A stretch of DNA of 64,000 nt from Cephalotus follicularis (GCA_001972305.1 BDDD01000261.1:338063-402062); one strand, 5' to 3'; positions 44,274 through 56,542 are shown, counted from the stretch's first letter. Notes: generated by a model not told the origin, from the letters alone. Made by a program: numbers and translations.

Positions 44274-47058
44274 TGTTTAGCATAAAAATGTGATGTTTTG
44301 AATGAGTTATTTGTTATATTTTTATGCTTGGAATAGACTAGTTTGATTGTGTTATGTTAATTTTCAGGTTTAAGGCCAAAAAGACCAAAGTGTTTGAAGA
44401 ATGAGCTAAATTGGCAAAAATCTGCAGAAAACAAAGTTAAGCGTCGATGCCTAGACCTAAAAGCGTCGACGCCTAACCCCTAAGCGCTGACGGATTTGAA
44501 GAAAGCGTCGACGCTTTGTACTTGGATGAACAATTCTACAGATTTTATGATTTTCGTCAACGCCAATCACTTTGGTGTCAACGTGCTGGGAATTCAACAT
44601 TAAGACGTCAACGCCATCAGTTAGATGTCAACGCCAAAAGTGCATAATTCGGACAGTAGCTTTACACGTTAACGCGCAAAGAGGAAGATGTCAACGCCAT
44701 CCAGCTACACAACTTAAGCGTCGACGCCTTACTTAAGCATTGACGCTTAAAACTCATTTATGCCCCATTATGCATGAATAACTTCGATGCTTAGTGCCTT
44801 CAACATACCAAAGCGTCAATGCAAAACACCAAAGCGTCGACGCCCAAGACTTAAGCGTCGACGCTTAAGACAGCAGCAGAATTGGAAAGTTTGGATTTTT
44901 GCCGTTTTTGTAATTAGGGTTGCTTTATTTTCCGTTTTTAATCAGTTTTGCTTGTATAAAAACACTACAAGGCCGGCCATAACAGTGTGTAGCTGGTAGT
45001 AGCCACCCTTTTTAGTTTTTCTTCTTCTTAATTGTAGGAAGTCTAGAGGGGGGGTGAATAGACTTTTAAAAAATAACTAGCAATTTAACAAGAACCAATT
45101 TAAATTCAATCACACAAATGCGGAAATATAAAGAGTGTAGGGTTGAGAGAGATAGCAAACAGATGTATAGTGGTTCGGCAAACCGCCTACGTCAACTCCC
45201 CAAGGCCTCCCCTTGAGTATTTCACTATGTATGCCCCAATCCGGGCTTGAAACTCCAACCAAGCTTCAACTACCTTCGCTCCAACCAAGCGAATACAAAT
45301 TTGCTCCAACCGAGCAAAACAAGAGACAACCTCTCTTGTTTATGTGTGAAATAAAGTGTTTAATCATATTACAAATTCTCAACGAATTTGTTTACAATTG
45401 CGCTCAATTCTCACAAAGCTCTTTGTGTATAGAAAATGTAAATTGCGAAGGCTTTGTAATGTGAGGGATAGCTTTGATATGATCTCTTTTGATGTTTTGA
45501 AAGCTTGGAATTGTGCTTGAGTTGACTAGAATGAATGTTCACTTTGATTGCAAGAGATACCCCCAAGAATGCTCCATTTTGGCATTTATACTTGTGCTCC
45601 AACGGATCTATTTTTGAAGTTCTGTTACAAATCCAGTCGGCTGGATTTATACGGCAGTCAGCTGGATTTGATGGCGCGTATTTTGAATATAGCCGTTGGT
45701 GATGGACAGTTGGCCGCTTCCTCTGGGCAGTCGGCTGGTAGACATGGCAGTCGACTGGTGCTCTGTTCCAGTCGGCTGTTGGAGCTAGAAATGGAGTTTA
45801 TAGAAGTCACTGCCTGAATTTACACATTTGTGGACAGTCAGCTGGATTCCCTGGCAGTCGACTGGATCCCCTGGCAGTCGACTGGTGCCCTGCTTCAGTC
45901 GGCTGTCTTGGCCTGGCAGTCGACTGCTCCCCTGTGGCAGTTGGCTGGATCATGTGTTCCTGCAGTTTCTGGAGGTGTTTGAAGAACCAGGCGGCTACTC
46001 AACCTATGGCAGTCGACTACTCATCCTTGGCAGTCAGCTGGATTTCTTGGTAGTCGACTGAATTGCCCTGTACCTGCAGAAATAGCCTTTTGCACACTTT
46101 GGACACAAGATCAAGTAAGTATATGAAGTTGTAGCTTAGAGAATTATGCATACAAGTGTTATATGTTTGTTAATCATCAAAATAACATATGTTAATACAA
46201 TTAACAGGGTGGCAAAGGCCAACATTAATCAATTTTAGTTTTTATTACAATGTTTAGTAGATAAACTCTTTAAAGTTTTTAGGGAAGAACAAGACTAGAT
46301 TGTTATTGTTTCAACTCTATCAATAAAATCCTTGAAGTTTTGATTTGTTCTTCAATTTTCTACCTTCACACACACTTTGTCTGTTTGATTAAAATCCACA
46401 AACATCTTGTGGGTGAATACGAACGTTGGTGAATGAATGGTTTTTAATGCGATCAATGGAGTCTACTCATACGGTTTGTCACGTCGAACACAATTCGTAT
46501 AGACCTAGCATGACTACTCATACGTCTTGCCGCTGCTGCCGTACTTCGTATAGACCTAGCATGACTACTCATACGTCTTGTCATCATAGTTGTACTCTGT
46601 ATCGACCTAGCTGCCATTGGTTATCAAGGTTTGATCAATCAAGTAAGTGAGTTCAATACAATCTATGGTGAGTTTCTATACCCTAAAACCGCTTCTCCAT
46701 TACATATTTTCTTCAGTTTTAATTATTGCTTTGAGTAGTTTACAATTTGCTTTCTTTATTTTTGTTAAAATTCGCACCAGTGCCTTAACCGTCGACGCCT
46801 ACCTTGTAAGTGTCGACACTTTACCTGTTTCCTTTAGTTTTCGTCGACGCTTAGTGACAAAGCGTCGACGCCTTCAGCCCTGTTTTCAGTTATTTCAATT
46901 ATTTTGCATATTTAAGAATAGTTTTTGATAGTTTGCCTCAAATTTGGTATACTTCATCTAGGTTGGGTAGATTATAACTAGTTTAACTAGTTTCCTAGCG
47001 TTTGACCTGTTACTGCACAACCGTGCACTTGCGGGATTATTTTAAAACATTCAAAATT
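44274..47058 (+). repeat. 3' LTR of the outer Athila, split by a copia solo LTR
   Basis: Starts TGTTTAGCATAAAAATG and matches 28601-30174 except for the inserted 45033-46224 and its target duplication. It contains a perfect 20-bp palindrome centred on GTCGAC at 44850-44869. Confidence 0.82.
45033..46224 (-). mobile_element. Ty1/copia solo LTR, about 1.19 kb
   Basis: Flanked by TTAAT at 45028-45032 and 46225-46229. On the minus strand it begins TGTTGGCCTTTGCCACCCTG with TTTTGATGATTAACAAACA nearby, and ends TTCACCCCCCCTCTAGAC...CCTACA. Those are the usual start and end of a common plant copia LTR type. Nothing internal is present, so this is a solo LTR left by recombination. It contains many dispersed CAGTCGGCTGG words (45620-46060). 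Confidence 0.85.
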
Positions 47059-47060
47059 TG

Positions 47061-48390
47061 TGTACACTTTGTCCTTTTCTTTATAATACTATATCCACTA
47101 ATATGCACACACACATCAGTCTTATCCTCCCCACATTTAACTTCTCTTTATATATTAATAAGACATCTAGTAGGTTAAGATACAAACGACCACATCCATG
47201 CGATGCCAAGTGTCCCACTAGTGTCCAATTAATATATACTAGTTTAACAACTAGATTTACCACCAAGTGACATGTGTCCAACACAACACTTTTCGATAAT
47301 TAGGCACGACCCAAAATCTGGATAAAAAATGGTAACGTTGGTAAATTACCACAGCACCCCCATACATAATTAAATTTACCATAAATAGTCATGTCCAACA
47401 TATTCCATGTGTGAAAATTAATCCCAAATTAATTTTCCAAATTATATGTCCGTTTTCGATTCACCGGTTACTTTTTCTATCGACGGTTACCGTGTACTAT
47501 AATCCCTTGTCATCTCAGGTCGTCCAAGGCCTAGGGTAAGGATACGTGTCAACCCTAGTTTTGCATGGTGCTTATACATCGTAAACTCATTAGGACTTTT
47601 GGTGGACCTTTTTGGAAACCCCGTTTCCAGTCCCCATAAGCTGCGCAGGTATTTTCAGTCCATAATGCATACATATAGCATAAAGCCTATCACCCTCACT
47701 ACGGGTGTGACGATTCCATCTTGCGTACTCGCCTATATTCATGCTGATTCAGTAAGGCCCAAAGGCCGCCTGTTTGTTAGCCCCGTGAGAGGACTGGGTA
47801 GGGCAGAGATCAAAGCTAAACTTCCTCCACATAACATAAAGCAGTAGCTCAGGTCTAAGGATCAGACAAGTCCTCTCAGGTCCTGCTAGGCACTAAGTGC
47901 CTATACACTACCGTCATAGATAGGAATTGCTATTGACATGGGATTAACGACCATCCAAGTAGCATTCCAATGGTGGGTCAAGTTCAGTGTACATGCTCCC
48001 AGCACGCACCCCGCATTAGCTCTAAGGTTCCCCCTGAGTGGCAATGAGATACTCCACCCTCCAACTCGCGGGAGCGAGCATAATGCGACAAGTCTAACTG
48101 GTTCACTTATGCCCCATATAAATTAACCTACAAATTGAAACATTTTAGTTACAGGGAATAAGGGAGTCGTTCTTATAGCCCCCGACCTGACATCCAACCC
48201 TTGATGTGACTGGGCACCATATGTGTAAGCAGATAAAACTACTTCAATGATGTGATAAAACACATACGGCTTGCCAATAATAATAAAGTATGCACATATG
48301 TCACACAAATGGAATAAGATTGTTTTAACCAAGAAATAGTAACCATTATATCCAGCCACTCACTGGCTTGACGGGTCACTATCTCTAACA
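47061..48390 (-). repeat. Ty1/copia 3' LTR, about 1.33 kb
   Basis: On the minus strand the LTR starts TGTTAGAGATAGTGACC right after the purine tract AAGTGGGAGAT (48391-48401), the standard copia junction. The other end is taken as TGTACACTTTG at 47061, next to the end of the Athila LTR; this end is less certain. Confidence 0.7.
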
Positions 48391-48861
48391 ATCTCCCACT
48401 TGGCTCTCAAGCCATGAGAACCATGTATTCAAGTCCATCGCCCTGCGATGAATCTTGAATGTTAAGCTACCCAAAGCTTTGGATATGCTATGTTCATCTC
48501 TATGGTGACACTCTCATGTAATTAGTCTCCTCTATCCATGATCCCTTGGATCAAAAGAGAGCGCTGCTAAATGTGTTTGGATCGTAAGTGAGACAAGGGT
48601 TCCTTTAGCCTGTACATTGGCCTCTATCGTAGTCGTACTATTGGACTATTGATGGATGGAACAATCCTAAGTTCTTCCAAGAACTACTACATCCTTACAC
48701 CATCCTTTGTAGTAACTTTATCCGCTATGCGTATGGCTTTAGCCACAGGATCCACCATGAATTCCTGTTGTGAGCTTCGACAGCTCTTTTTCACCCCGTT
48801 TAGTATATAAACTTATCCCAAGACTATTTGTGATATCCCCATCAAAAATAAAGTTGGAGTC
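48391..48861 (-). pseudogene. Copia internal 3' end with an RNase H scrap
   Basis: On the minus strand the part near 48740-48861 reads like the end of copia RNase H (DSNFISDGDITNS, then CRSSQQEFMVDPVAKA). It is followed by non-coding DNA up to the purine tract. The rest of the copia element is missing; its sequence stops where the second Tat LTR remnant begins. Fossil. Confidence 0.65.
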
Positions 48862-48960
48862 TGTTGATGATGAAATCAACTACACAACAGTCCCCTACGT
48901 GTAGAGGTTTGATTTGTAGAGGAAAACGCGTTGGATGCTCCGAGGATGATATTGGGTTTA
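48862..48960 (-). repeat. LTR remnant of the second Tat element
   Basis: Plus-strand TGTTGATGATGAAATCAAC, followed by TTTGATTTGTAGAGGAAA, resembles the U5 end of the LTR at 2753-2830. Only about 100 bp of the LTR remain before the CT repeat. Confidence 0.6.
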
Positions 48961-48961
48961 T

Positions 48962-48962
<1 letters not shown>

Positions 48963-49002
<40 letters not shown>
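48963..49002. repeat. (CT)n microsatellite
   Basis: About 20 CT units, 15 bases upstream of the first ATG of the antisense gene, followed by CTTGAGGTTCCAG. It may serve as a pyrimidine-rich leader or acceptor tract. Confidence 0.9.
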
Positions 49003-49005
<3 letters not shown>

Positions 49006-49017
49006 TGAGGTTCCAGA

Positions 49018-49941
49018 TGGCTAAAGTTAAGCAAACCTCTAGACAAGCCACTCCAGCAGAGGTATGCCGCATGACTGAGGCGGTGACAGTTGCTGAGCGT
49101 CCTCTTGGCTTAGAGGAAGCCATGGATGCCGCCGCAGTGGGCTGTCCTAATGTCACCTCTTTTGAAGTTGGGAATCAGGTCATTAGGACCCACTTTGAAA
49201 AGAGCGTACTTAGCCGTGAGAAAGTGTTGAATCTGTCTAGATCATATTGCTTCCCCAAAGGCTTAATGTTCTCCCTTCCCCGAGATCCCAAGGAGGTCAC
49301 AGAGAGTAGACCTAGCCTCTTTGTGGTTTTTGAGGATGCTATCTCGCATGGTCTGAAACTCCCGGTACCCACCTTTGCTATTGCGGTTTTGAGGAGTTTT
49401 GGAGTTCATCCCTCACTCCTTCAAGAATAGTCCTTAAGCTTCATAATGGGCTTCTTGGTGAAGTGTTTGGAAGCAAAAGTGACACCAACGGTGGGGTTGT
49501 TTAAGGAGTTCCATGCTCTTGTTGCATCTCCTGGCAAGTGCGGCTATTATTTTAAGGTCTGCATTGGTCTGGCTAAGAAATTATTGGTGGATCCTACAAA
49601 ATCCATCAAAAACTGGAGGGAGAGGTACTTCTTTATTAGGAATCTCCTTGGCTTCACTCCCTCCCATTGGTGTGATTCGTTGGACACCCAACGCCTCAAT
49701 CAGAGAACAATTTTGTCTGAGGTAGAGAAGGTAGATCTTGCAAAGCTGTCAGTGCTGGAGCCAAAGTAGGTGAATTCTACCGTAACCAAGGACCATCTGT
49801 GCTACATTGGGCTGAGTATGTTCTCTGGACTCAGAGATGCCTTGGGTGATGAGGAGGAGATCTCAGTGGGGATTGAGAGAGAGGGAGTTCAAGAGAGCAG
49901 AGAAGAACCTGAAGCTGCACCTGTTGACGAGGGGGAAAGAT
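49018..49941 (+). pseudogene. Antisense gene of the second Tat element, block 1
   Basis: Starts MAKVKQTSRQATPAEV. It shares AERPLG, LSRSYCFPKGLMFSLPRDP, SLFVVFEDAISHGLKLPVP, HPSLLQ, IMGFLVKCLEAKV, KSIKNWRERYFFIRNLLGFT and PSHWCDSLD with block 1 at 15346-16254. It ends in an acidic stretch before a GT donor at 49942, as in the first element. It belongs to the 'putative gypsy type transposon' family; role unknown. Interrupted fossil. Confidence 0.75.
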
Positions 49942-50045
49942 GTATTAAGCTTTCCTCTCCTTCTCTGCCTCTAACTCCTTCCTTTTGTTCACTTATTATT
50001 TTTTATAATTCATGTTTTTAACTCCATTTTCATGGTTCTCTACAG

Positions 50046-50538
50046 CAATGGCTTCTTGGCACCCTTTTGCTGATGTCTTGAGGGCTAATAGAGAAAAAGA
50101 GCAGGACGTTGCCGAGGAAGGAAGGCAGAGAGCCTTGAAGGAGGTTTCCGCGGTGGCAAAGAAGAGAGCCGATAAGGAGGCTGCTGCTCTGAGGCTGCCA
50201 AGATAAGGTATGCCCGTTGTAAGCGAATTATGGAGGACCTGCTCCCTCCTCCATCCAAAAAATAAAAGAAGGGAAGAGGTGGGAAAGGCTTTTATTGGGA
50301 GCAAACTGATGTTCCTCCCCTGGTGCGTTCTCAAGACCCCATCCTCCTTGGCATGCCTGGTGACATCAACCGGGTAGAAGAAGAGCTCAAGGCGCTTGGC
50401 GACTCTGGTCTGGACCTCAATATTCCAGGGGCGCCTTTTGGGCTTAGCAAACTGTGCTTCCTTCCCTTAAAGTAAAAAGCAAGAAAGGGTTGGACCCTTG
50501 ATAAACTCTGGAATCATTGAGTTCAGAGCAGTATTTGG
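50046..50538 (+). pseudogene. Antisense gene of the second Tat element, block 2
   Basis: Follows a CTCTACAG acceptor-like site and starts CAATGGCTTCT, the same junction as in the complete Tat element. It encodes MASWHPFADVLRANREKEQD and a Lys/Arg/Ala-rich helix. It ends at a GTATGT donor-like site (50539). The 104-bp interval before it (49942-50045) corresponds to the 92-bp interval 15254-15345. Interrupted fossil. Confidence 0.6.
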
Positions 50539-50613
50539 GTATGTGGCTTCTTCCTCCTTTTATTTTTAGATACATCTTATGCTCTTCCTCTTCCTCTGGT
50601 CTTTCTTTGGTAG

Positions 50614-51432
50614 GCTCTAAATGATATCCATATGATGATGGAAAACTCTTAGGTCAACCATGACCTCATTAACTATCTTTAGGAAGAGGTTGCAGAGCTT
50701 AAGAAGGCAGCTAATTTGGCCTATGCCCAGTTGGAAGAGGTTCTTGGGGCCCAGGAGTCAGTTCTGGAGGAGAAGAGGCTGGCTCTTGAAGCTTTGGCCA
50801 AGGAAACTAGGGACAAAGAGATAGCTGTCCGAAGCAATATGAAACTCCGCGATGAGCTGTAGGCTACGGAGGATAGGTTCTCTTCATACCATGATAGGGA
50901 AGCCACTCGGATTGTAGAGGCAGTTGACAAAGCCCTTGAGGAGTTTAAGACTTCTCCCAAGCTTCAAGATGCTACTGCTGGGGCTGTGGAAGACTTCAAG
51001 GCTTCTCCAGCTTTTGAAGATGAAGTCTTCAAGGAGTCTGCGAGCTTCCATCGTCAAGGCTTCTACGCCTGCCGCAACTGGGTGGCTGTTCTTCATCCAG
51101 AGATTCCTCTGGCTCCTATTGTATATGGTGAGTCCCTGGGAGAGTTTGACTTTATTCTCGAGGGGATTAAAGTGGAGGAAGAGAAAGCTCGCCTCGTCCT
51201 AGAGGAAGAAAGTCACCTTGCTGTGGAGGAGGAAGAGTCACAAAGGGAAGAGCTCCCTGATCTGATTATCTTATCCTCTACTAGTGATGTTGTAGAGCTT
51301 CCTCCCTCGATTCCTATTGCCGCTTCCTTTTCTCCTACTTCAGAGCTTGATACTGCTTCTCAGCCTAGGGATGTTCAGGGCCCTTCTTCTCTTAATGTAA
51401 GTGATACCCCCTTAGGGGATGACAACACATAG
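50614..51432 (+). pseudogene. Antisense gene of the second Tat element, block 3
   Basis: Begins after CTTTGGTAG (75-bp interval 50539-50613). A coiled-coil-like stretch (LAYAQLEEVLGAQESVLEEK and on) is followed by FKASPAFEDEVFKESASFHR, then RQGFYACRNWVAVLHPEIPL, and a Glu/Ser-rich acidic tail ending near 51432. The motif RQGFYACRNW is identical to the first element, although the surrounding sequence has diverged. Interrupted fossil. Confidence 0.72.
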
Positions 51433-52511
51433 AATTTTCTTTTTGTAACTTGTACTTTTACAATGCAATAAAACATAAGTTTCAGCTTCATTTGAGCTTT
51501 ACAGTTCCATTAGGGAAATTAGTCTATCATATTCGTAGACATCTTTATACAAGTTTTATATTTTTTAGACCAAGTTACCTAAGCTTTTTAGCTCACATAG
51601 GGCACTTGTATCAAAGAACTTGGCCAACAAGACTTCTTTTTTGCAAGTTCTTAAGTGTTTGCAGACCAAGATTTTAGGTCTGGTCTGACAAGTACTTATG
51701 GATTTGCATACTAGGATATCATACTAGTCTGATATTTTTCAGACCAGGTTGTCTGAGCTTTCTAGTCCCCGTGGGGACACTTGTATCAAAGTGCCCAATC
51801 TAACAAACTTGATCGTTACGAGCTCTTATGTGTTCGCCTCTCAAGATACTATGTTGGTCTGGTCTGCAAGTTCTTATTGGTTTGCCAACAAGCATTTGCT
51901 TCCTTGGGAGTCTTTACTGATTGCTTTCTTAGAAGTCTTCTCTCATTGCTCCTTTAGGAGTCTTTTAGGATTGCTCCCTTATGAGTCTTCTATGATTGCT
52001 CCCTTATGAGTCTTTTAGGATTGCCTCCTTATGAGTCTTCTCTGATTGCTCCCTTTGGTGTTTTTTTAAGTTTTCTCCCTTAGGAGTCTTCTCTGAATGC
52101 TCCCTTAAGATTCTTTTATTATTGCTCCCTTATGAGTCTTTTATTGCCAAAGTGTTGAAGGGTGTTCATTGAACATCCTTGTCTAACTGCTACCTTGGGA
52201 GTCTGCTCTGACTGGAGACTTTAGTTTGTTCGAGACATTAGTCTGCTGGAGTCATTTGTTTGAGACCTTAGTATGCTTAAGACCTTGGTCTGCTTTGATC
52301 GCTCCCTTGGGAGTCTTCTCTGCCTGCTCCCTTAGGAGTCTGGTCTGATAAGCTTGTATTAAAGCTTTTGTTAAGGAAATTGTTGGAGGCTGTTCAGAGG
52401 TTTAAGGACGTGAACATTGGACCTGCTGTCCCTTGCAAACTTGAAACTACTTCTTGAGTTAAAAAATCATCTTTATTGACATTCTTAAACATTTGTACTT
52501 ATTTGAAAACT
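51433..52511 (-). other. Spacer with TTGCTCCCTTAGGAGTCTT minisatellite
   Basis: No gene. From about 51895 to 52340 a roughly 25-30-bp unit with TTGCTCCCTTATGAGTCTT and variants recurs more than ten times. Its complement resembles GACTCCTTCCGAGGAGCA at 12795-12950 in the complete Tat element. Words like TCTGGTCTGACAAG recur upstream at 51600-51900. Confidence 0.75.
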
Positions 52512-53755
52512 TCATTGATAGTACTTCCTAAGGTGCTCAGAATTCCAAGCCCTAGGAATCTCTCTGCTCCTTAGTGTTTCAAGTGTGAATGTTCCTGGTT
52601 GGAGCACTTTCTTCACCTTGTAGGGTCCCTCCCAATTATGAGCTAACTTTCCTGTAGTGCCAGTGGGATCAGTGATTGTCATGTTTCTAAGGACCAAGTC
52701 TCCCTCCCATAGTGGTATGAGATTTACTCTTTTGTTATGATAGCGGCTCACCCTTTGTTGGTAGGCTGCTACTCTAATGACTACTTTATCTCTAAGCTCT
52801 TCCACTAAGTCGAGGAGTACCCTCAAGCCTTCTTCATTATTGGTTTGATTGAAATGTACAACCCTGGGAGATTGAACTCCAATCTCGACCGGTATTATAG
52901 CTTCTGATCCAAAACAAAGGCTAAATGGTGACTCTCCAGTTGTGGTTCGAGGAGTAATTCTATAAGCCCAAAACACACTGGGGAGTTCCTCTGTCCATCT
53001 TCCTTTAGTAGCTTCGAGGCGTTTCTTCAACCATAAGATGATTTCTCTGTTGATGACCTATGCTTGACCATTGCTTTGTGGGTAGACCACGGAGGCAAGC
53101 CTATGCTCAATTCTCCATTATTTGCAAAAATCTTGGACAGCTTCACAATCAAATTGCTTCCTATTATTAGAGACAATTACTCTAGGGGCCCCAAATATAC
53201 ATATGATTAAGTTCCAAACAAAGCTCTCCGTCTTGCTCTCCGTTATTATGGATAGGGGCTCAGCTTCCACCCATTTGGTGAAGTACTCCACTGCCACGAT
53301 TAGGAACTTTCTCTATCGTGATGCCACAGGCAATGGTGCCACAAAGTCCATTCCCCACTGTGTGAAGGGCCAAGGGCAGTGATGGATGTTAGAGGTTCTG
53401 ATGGTCTTCTACTGATGCTGGCATTCCTCAGACACTTATCACTTTTTTGCATGAAGTTGATGGTATCTTGGTGCATGGTTGGCCATAAATAGCTTTGCCT
53501 CAACAATTTGTTGGACAAGGTTCAGCCCCTTATGTGATTTCCACTTACTCCTTCGTGGACCTCCCTTAGAACATAGTCGGCTTCTGGGGGTGTTACGCCA
53601 TCTCTAGGCCAACTAATTAATGGGGTCATCCAATTTGGCTCCTGTTGAATATCGATGTCCACCACCTCCACCTCGGTAATAGTAGGCCTGTCTAGATAGT
53701 CTACTAGCACATTTTGATTTTTCTGCAAATCTCTTGCTATGGCTAGTTTATACAA
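52512..53755 (-). pseudogene. Integrase of the second Tat element, fossil
   Basis: The C-terminal part (52512-53030) has FWAYRITPRTTTGESPFSL and NWEGPYKVKKVLQPGTFTL. The upstream part has the zinc-binding region (HEGVSGNHIRG; LRQSYLWPTMHQDTINFM) and core remnants near 53130-53350. It follows the integrase at 11163-12494 domain by domain. Interrupted fossil. Confidence 0.82.
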
Positions 53756-55498
53756 GAGGTCTGCACTGGCATTCTCTGCTCAGGGAAGTTTCAAAATCCT
53801 GAAGACTTGGAAAGCAGACTTCAAACATTGCACATGGGCTAAGTACTTAGCCATGGTATCTTCTCTAGCTTCGTGCTCTCCACTTGTCAGACCAACTATT
53901 AGCTGAGAATCACTAGAGGCTTCTAATTTTTGAACCTCTAAGTGCTTCACTATTGTCAACCTGGCAATCAGAGCTTCCCATTCTGCCTCATTATTTGTTG
54001 CTTAGAATCCAAACCTAAGAGCATACTCCAAAGTCCACCCATCTGGGCTAGTCAGCACCAATCCTGCTCCACTTCTAGAGACGCAGGATGACCCAGCAAG
54101 ATATAGCTTCCACACGCCCTTCTCACTTTCAGAGGAGTCCTCTTCCATACACTCCATAGGCATATTTTCTCCCACAAAATCAGCCAAGGCCTCAGACTTT
54201 ATTGCTGGTATGGCTTCATACTTCACATCGTATTTGCGCAATTTGATAGACCACTTGACTAGCCTTTCAGAAGTATCAAGCTTTACTATCACTTGTCTAA
54301 GTGGTTTATCGGTTAATACTTTTATGGTGTGGGCTTGAAAATAGGGCCTGAGTTTTCTCGCTGCAATGATCAGAGCATATGCGTACTTCTCCACCTCTGG
54401 ATACCTTCCCTCAATATCGTTCAAGGCCTTGCTAACATAATACACCGACCTCTGAACCTTGTCTTCTTCTCTGACTAGCACTGCACTCACTGTGCCTTGT
54501 GTCACCGCTAAGTACAAATACAAGTCTTCCACATCTTTTGGTTTTGACATCATTGGAGGGGAAGAAAAATATTCCTTCGATTCTTTGCAGGCTGCTTGAC
54601 ATTCTTTAGACAAGAGAAACCCCTTGGGATCCCTTAATATTTTGACGAAGGGAAGACACTTCTCTGCTGACTTGGAGAAGAATCAGCTCAGAGCTACAAT
54701 CTTGGTGTTCAATCTCTGCACATCCCTTATAGATTGTGGAGGTTTCATGCTTTGTATAGCTGAGATGTTCTCTAGATTGGCCTCTATTCCTCTGCTGGAG
54801 ACCATAAACCCGATAAACTTTCCAGAGGTGACTCCAAAAGGGCACTTGGAAGGATTGAGACGCATCTTGTATTTTCTCAACACCCCAAAGGTCTCATCCA
54901 AGTCTCTGATATGCGGAATCCTCGCTGGTGTCTTGACGAGCATGTCGTCAATGTAAACATCCATGTTTCTCCCAATTTGAGGTTGAAAATTTTTATTGAC
55001 CAACCGTTGGTAGGTTGCTCCAGCATTCTTTAATCCAAAAGGCACGACTTTATAACAATACATACCCTTATCTATGATAAAGGCTGTCTTGTTCTCATCT
55101 GGTCCGTACATAGCAATTTGATTGTAGCCAGAGTAAGTGTCTAAGAAGCTCAATATCCTATAGCCGGAGGTTGCATCCACTAGTTGATCAATTTTTGGGA
55201 GAGGAAAGTGATCTTTTGGGCAAGCCTTGTTGAGGTCTGTGAAGTATATACACATCCTCCACTTGCCATTTGCCTTCTTGACTAGAACCGGGTTCACCAG
55301 CCAGTCAGAGTAGAGCACTTCCCTTATGAACCCCGCTTGTAGTAGCTTATTCACTTCGTCTGCTATCACTTGCTGCCTCTCAGGGGCAAAGTTTCTCTTC
55401 TTTTTCCTGGTTGGAGGCCGCATTGGATCCACACCGAGCTTATGGACCATTGCCTTGGGATAATCCCGGGACCTCCTCCGTCGACCAGGCAAATACAT
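53756..55498 (-). pseudogene. Reverse transcriptase and two RNase H domains of the second Tat element, fossil
   Basis: On the minus strand the reverse transcriptase has GKWRMCIYFTDLNKACPKD, FLDTYSGYNQIAMYG, VPFGLKNAGATYQ and YIDDMLVKT (54683-55498). RNase H (54002-54613) has YYVSKALNDIEGRYPEVEKYA. The second, archaeal-type RNase H begins with WKLYLAGSSCVSRSGAGLVL and continues towards 53760. The doubled RNase H supports the Tat assignment. Interrupted fossil. Confidence 0.85.
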
Positions 55499-55666
55499 CT
55501 CTATTATTCTTGAGGAACGTTATTAGTTCCTCTTTCTCCACCTCTCCCAGCTAGGAGCTGACCTGAAAGACCTTCTTTGCATTGCCTTCTTCTAAAGGTA
55601 CCTGCACTACATCCTCTACCAGTTGCGGACGCTCGGGCTCTACCTCTCCTCTGAGCTCCACATTTG

Positions 55667-56542
55667 CTATGGGAAGGGTCCTTTATGGTAGTCTGGTAGC
55701 ACTGCCTTGTAACCTGTTGATCCCCTTTGACTTGTTACCTTGTGGAACTTAACAAGTAAGTGCCTTGTTAACACTATCGCCTCTATCAAGTTCAATCCTG
55801 GATGCCTAATTATTGAATTGTATGGGCTTGGTGTATCAACCTCCAGGAAAGTCATCTGCACCTGGGTTTGGCAGGGGGCTGTGCCTAAAAAAACAGACAA
55901 GTCGATGGATCCCAATGGATGGACCATCTCTCCCGTAAAGCCTACAAGAGGAGTATTCACCGGCCTTAGCCGATCCTCTAGAATCCTCAACTGATTAAAG
56001 GCATGTTTGTAGAGGATATCCGCCAAGCTCTTACTGTCGAGGAGGATTCTCTTCATGGTGAATAACTCTACCTAAAGAGTGACTACCATTGGATCATCAT
56101 GAGGAAGATGTACTCCCTCTAAGTCTGCCTCTGAGAAGGATATTACCTCATTTTCTCCACCGATCTTCAACCTTTTTCCATGCGCGTGTTGTTGTTGCAC
56201 GGCAAAGGTTTGCCTAGGATGGGACTTTCTAGCCATGCTATGATTGCCTCAAGATGCGACCCCTCCAAATATGGTATGTATCACACCTCTGGACTGTTGC
56301 TCCGCTTCGTACTGTGGAGCCTCTTCTCTGCACTCCCTTCTTCCCTGGGGAGCATCTCTGTCTACATACTTCCTTAGATGACCTTTACGAATCAAGTCCT
56401 CTATTTGATTCTTCAAGTGCCTACACTTTTTCGTATCATGCCCACGATCACGGTGGTATCGGCAATATTTGTTTGAGTCCCTCTTGTCTACTGGAGATCT
56501 CAATAGAGCTGGCCACTGGATTGGGACCTTGTCCTTCTCCAC
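55667..56542 (-). pseudogene. Protease and gag C-terminus of the second Tat element, fossil
   Basis: The protease part has [39 protein letters not shown] and [20 protein letters not shown]. Gag C-terminus at 56249-56542 has CRYHRDRGHDTKKCRHLKNQ. The order matches 8427-9224. Interrupted fossil. Confidence 0.82.

Larger units (their letters stand above)
28601..47058 (+). mobile_element. Athila-lineage Ty3/gypsy element, interrupted by two later insertions
   Basis: 5' LTR, Asp-type primer site, gag, protease and the start of reverse transcriptase run up to 33451. Pol resumes at 40710 after a 7.25-kb insertion and runs through RNase H and integrase. Next come a 1.1-kb spacer, a purine tract, and the 3' LTR, which is itself split by a copia solo LTR. 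No env-like frame is visible after integrase. I could not define a target duplication at the outer ends. The LTRs look about 93-95% alike, making this element older than its insertions. The coding regions carry many breaks. Confidence 0.88.
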
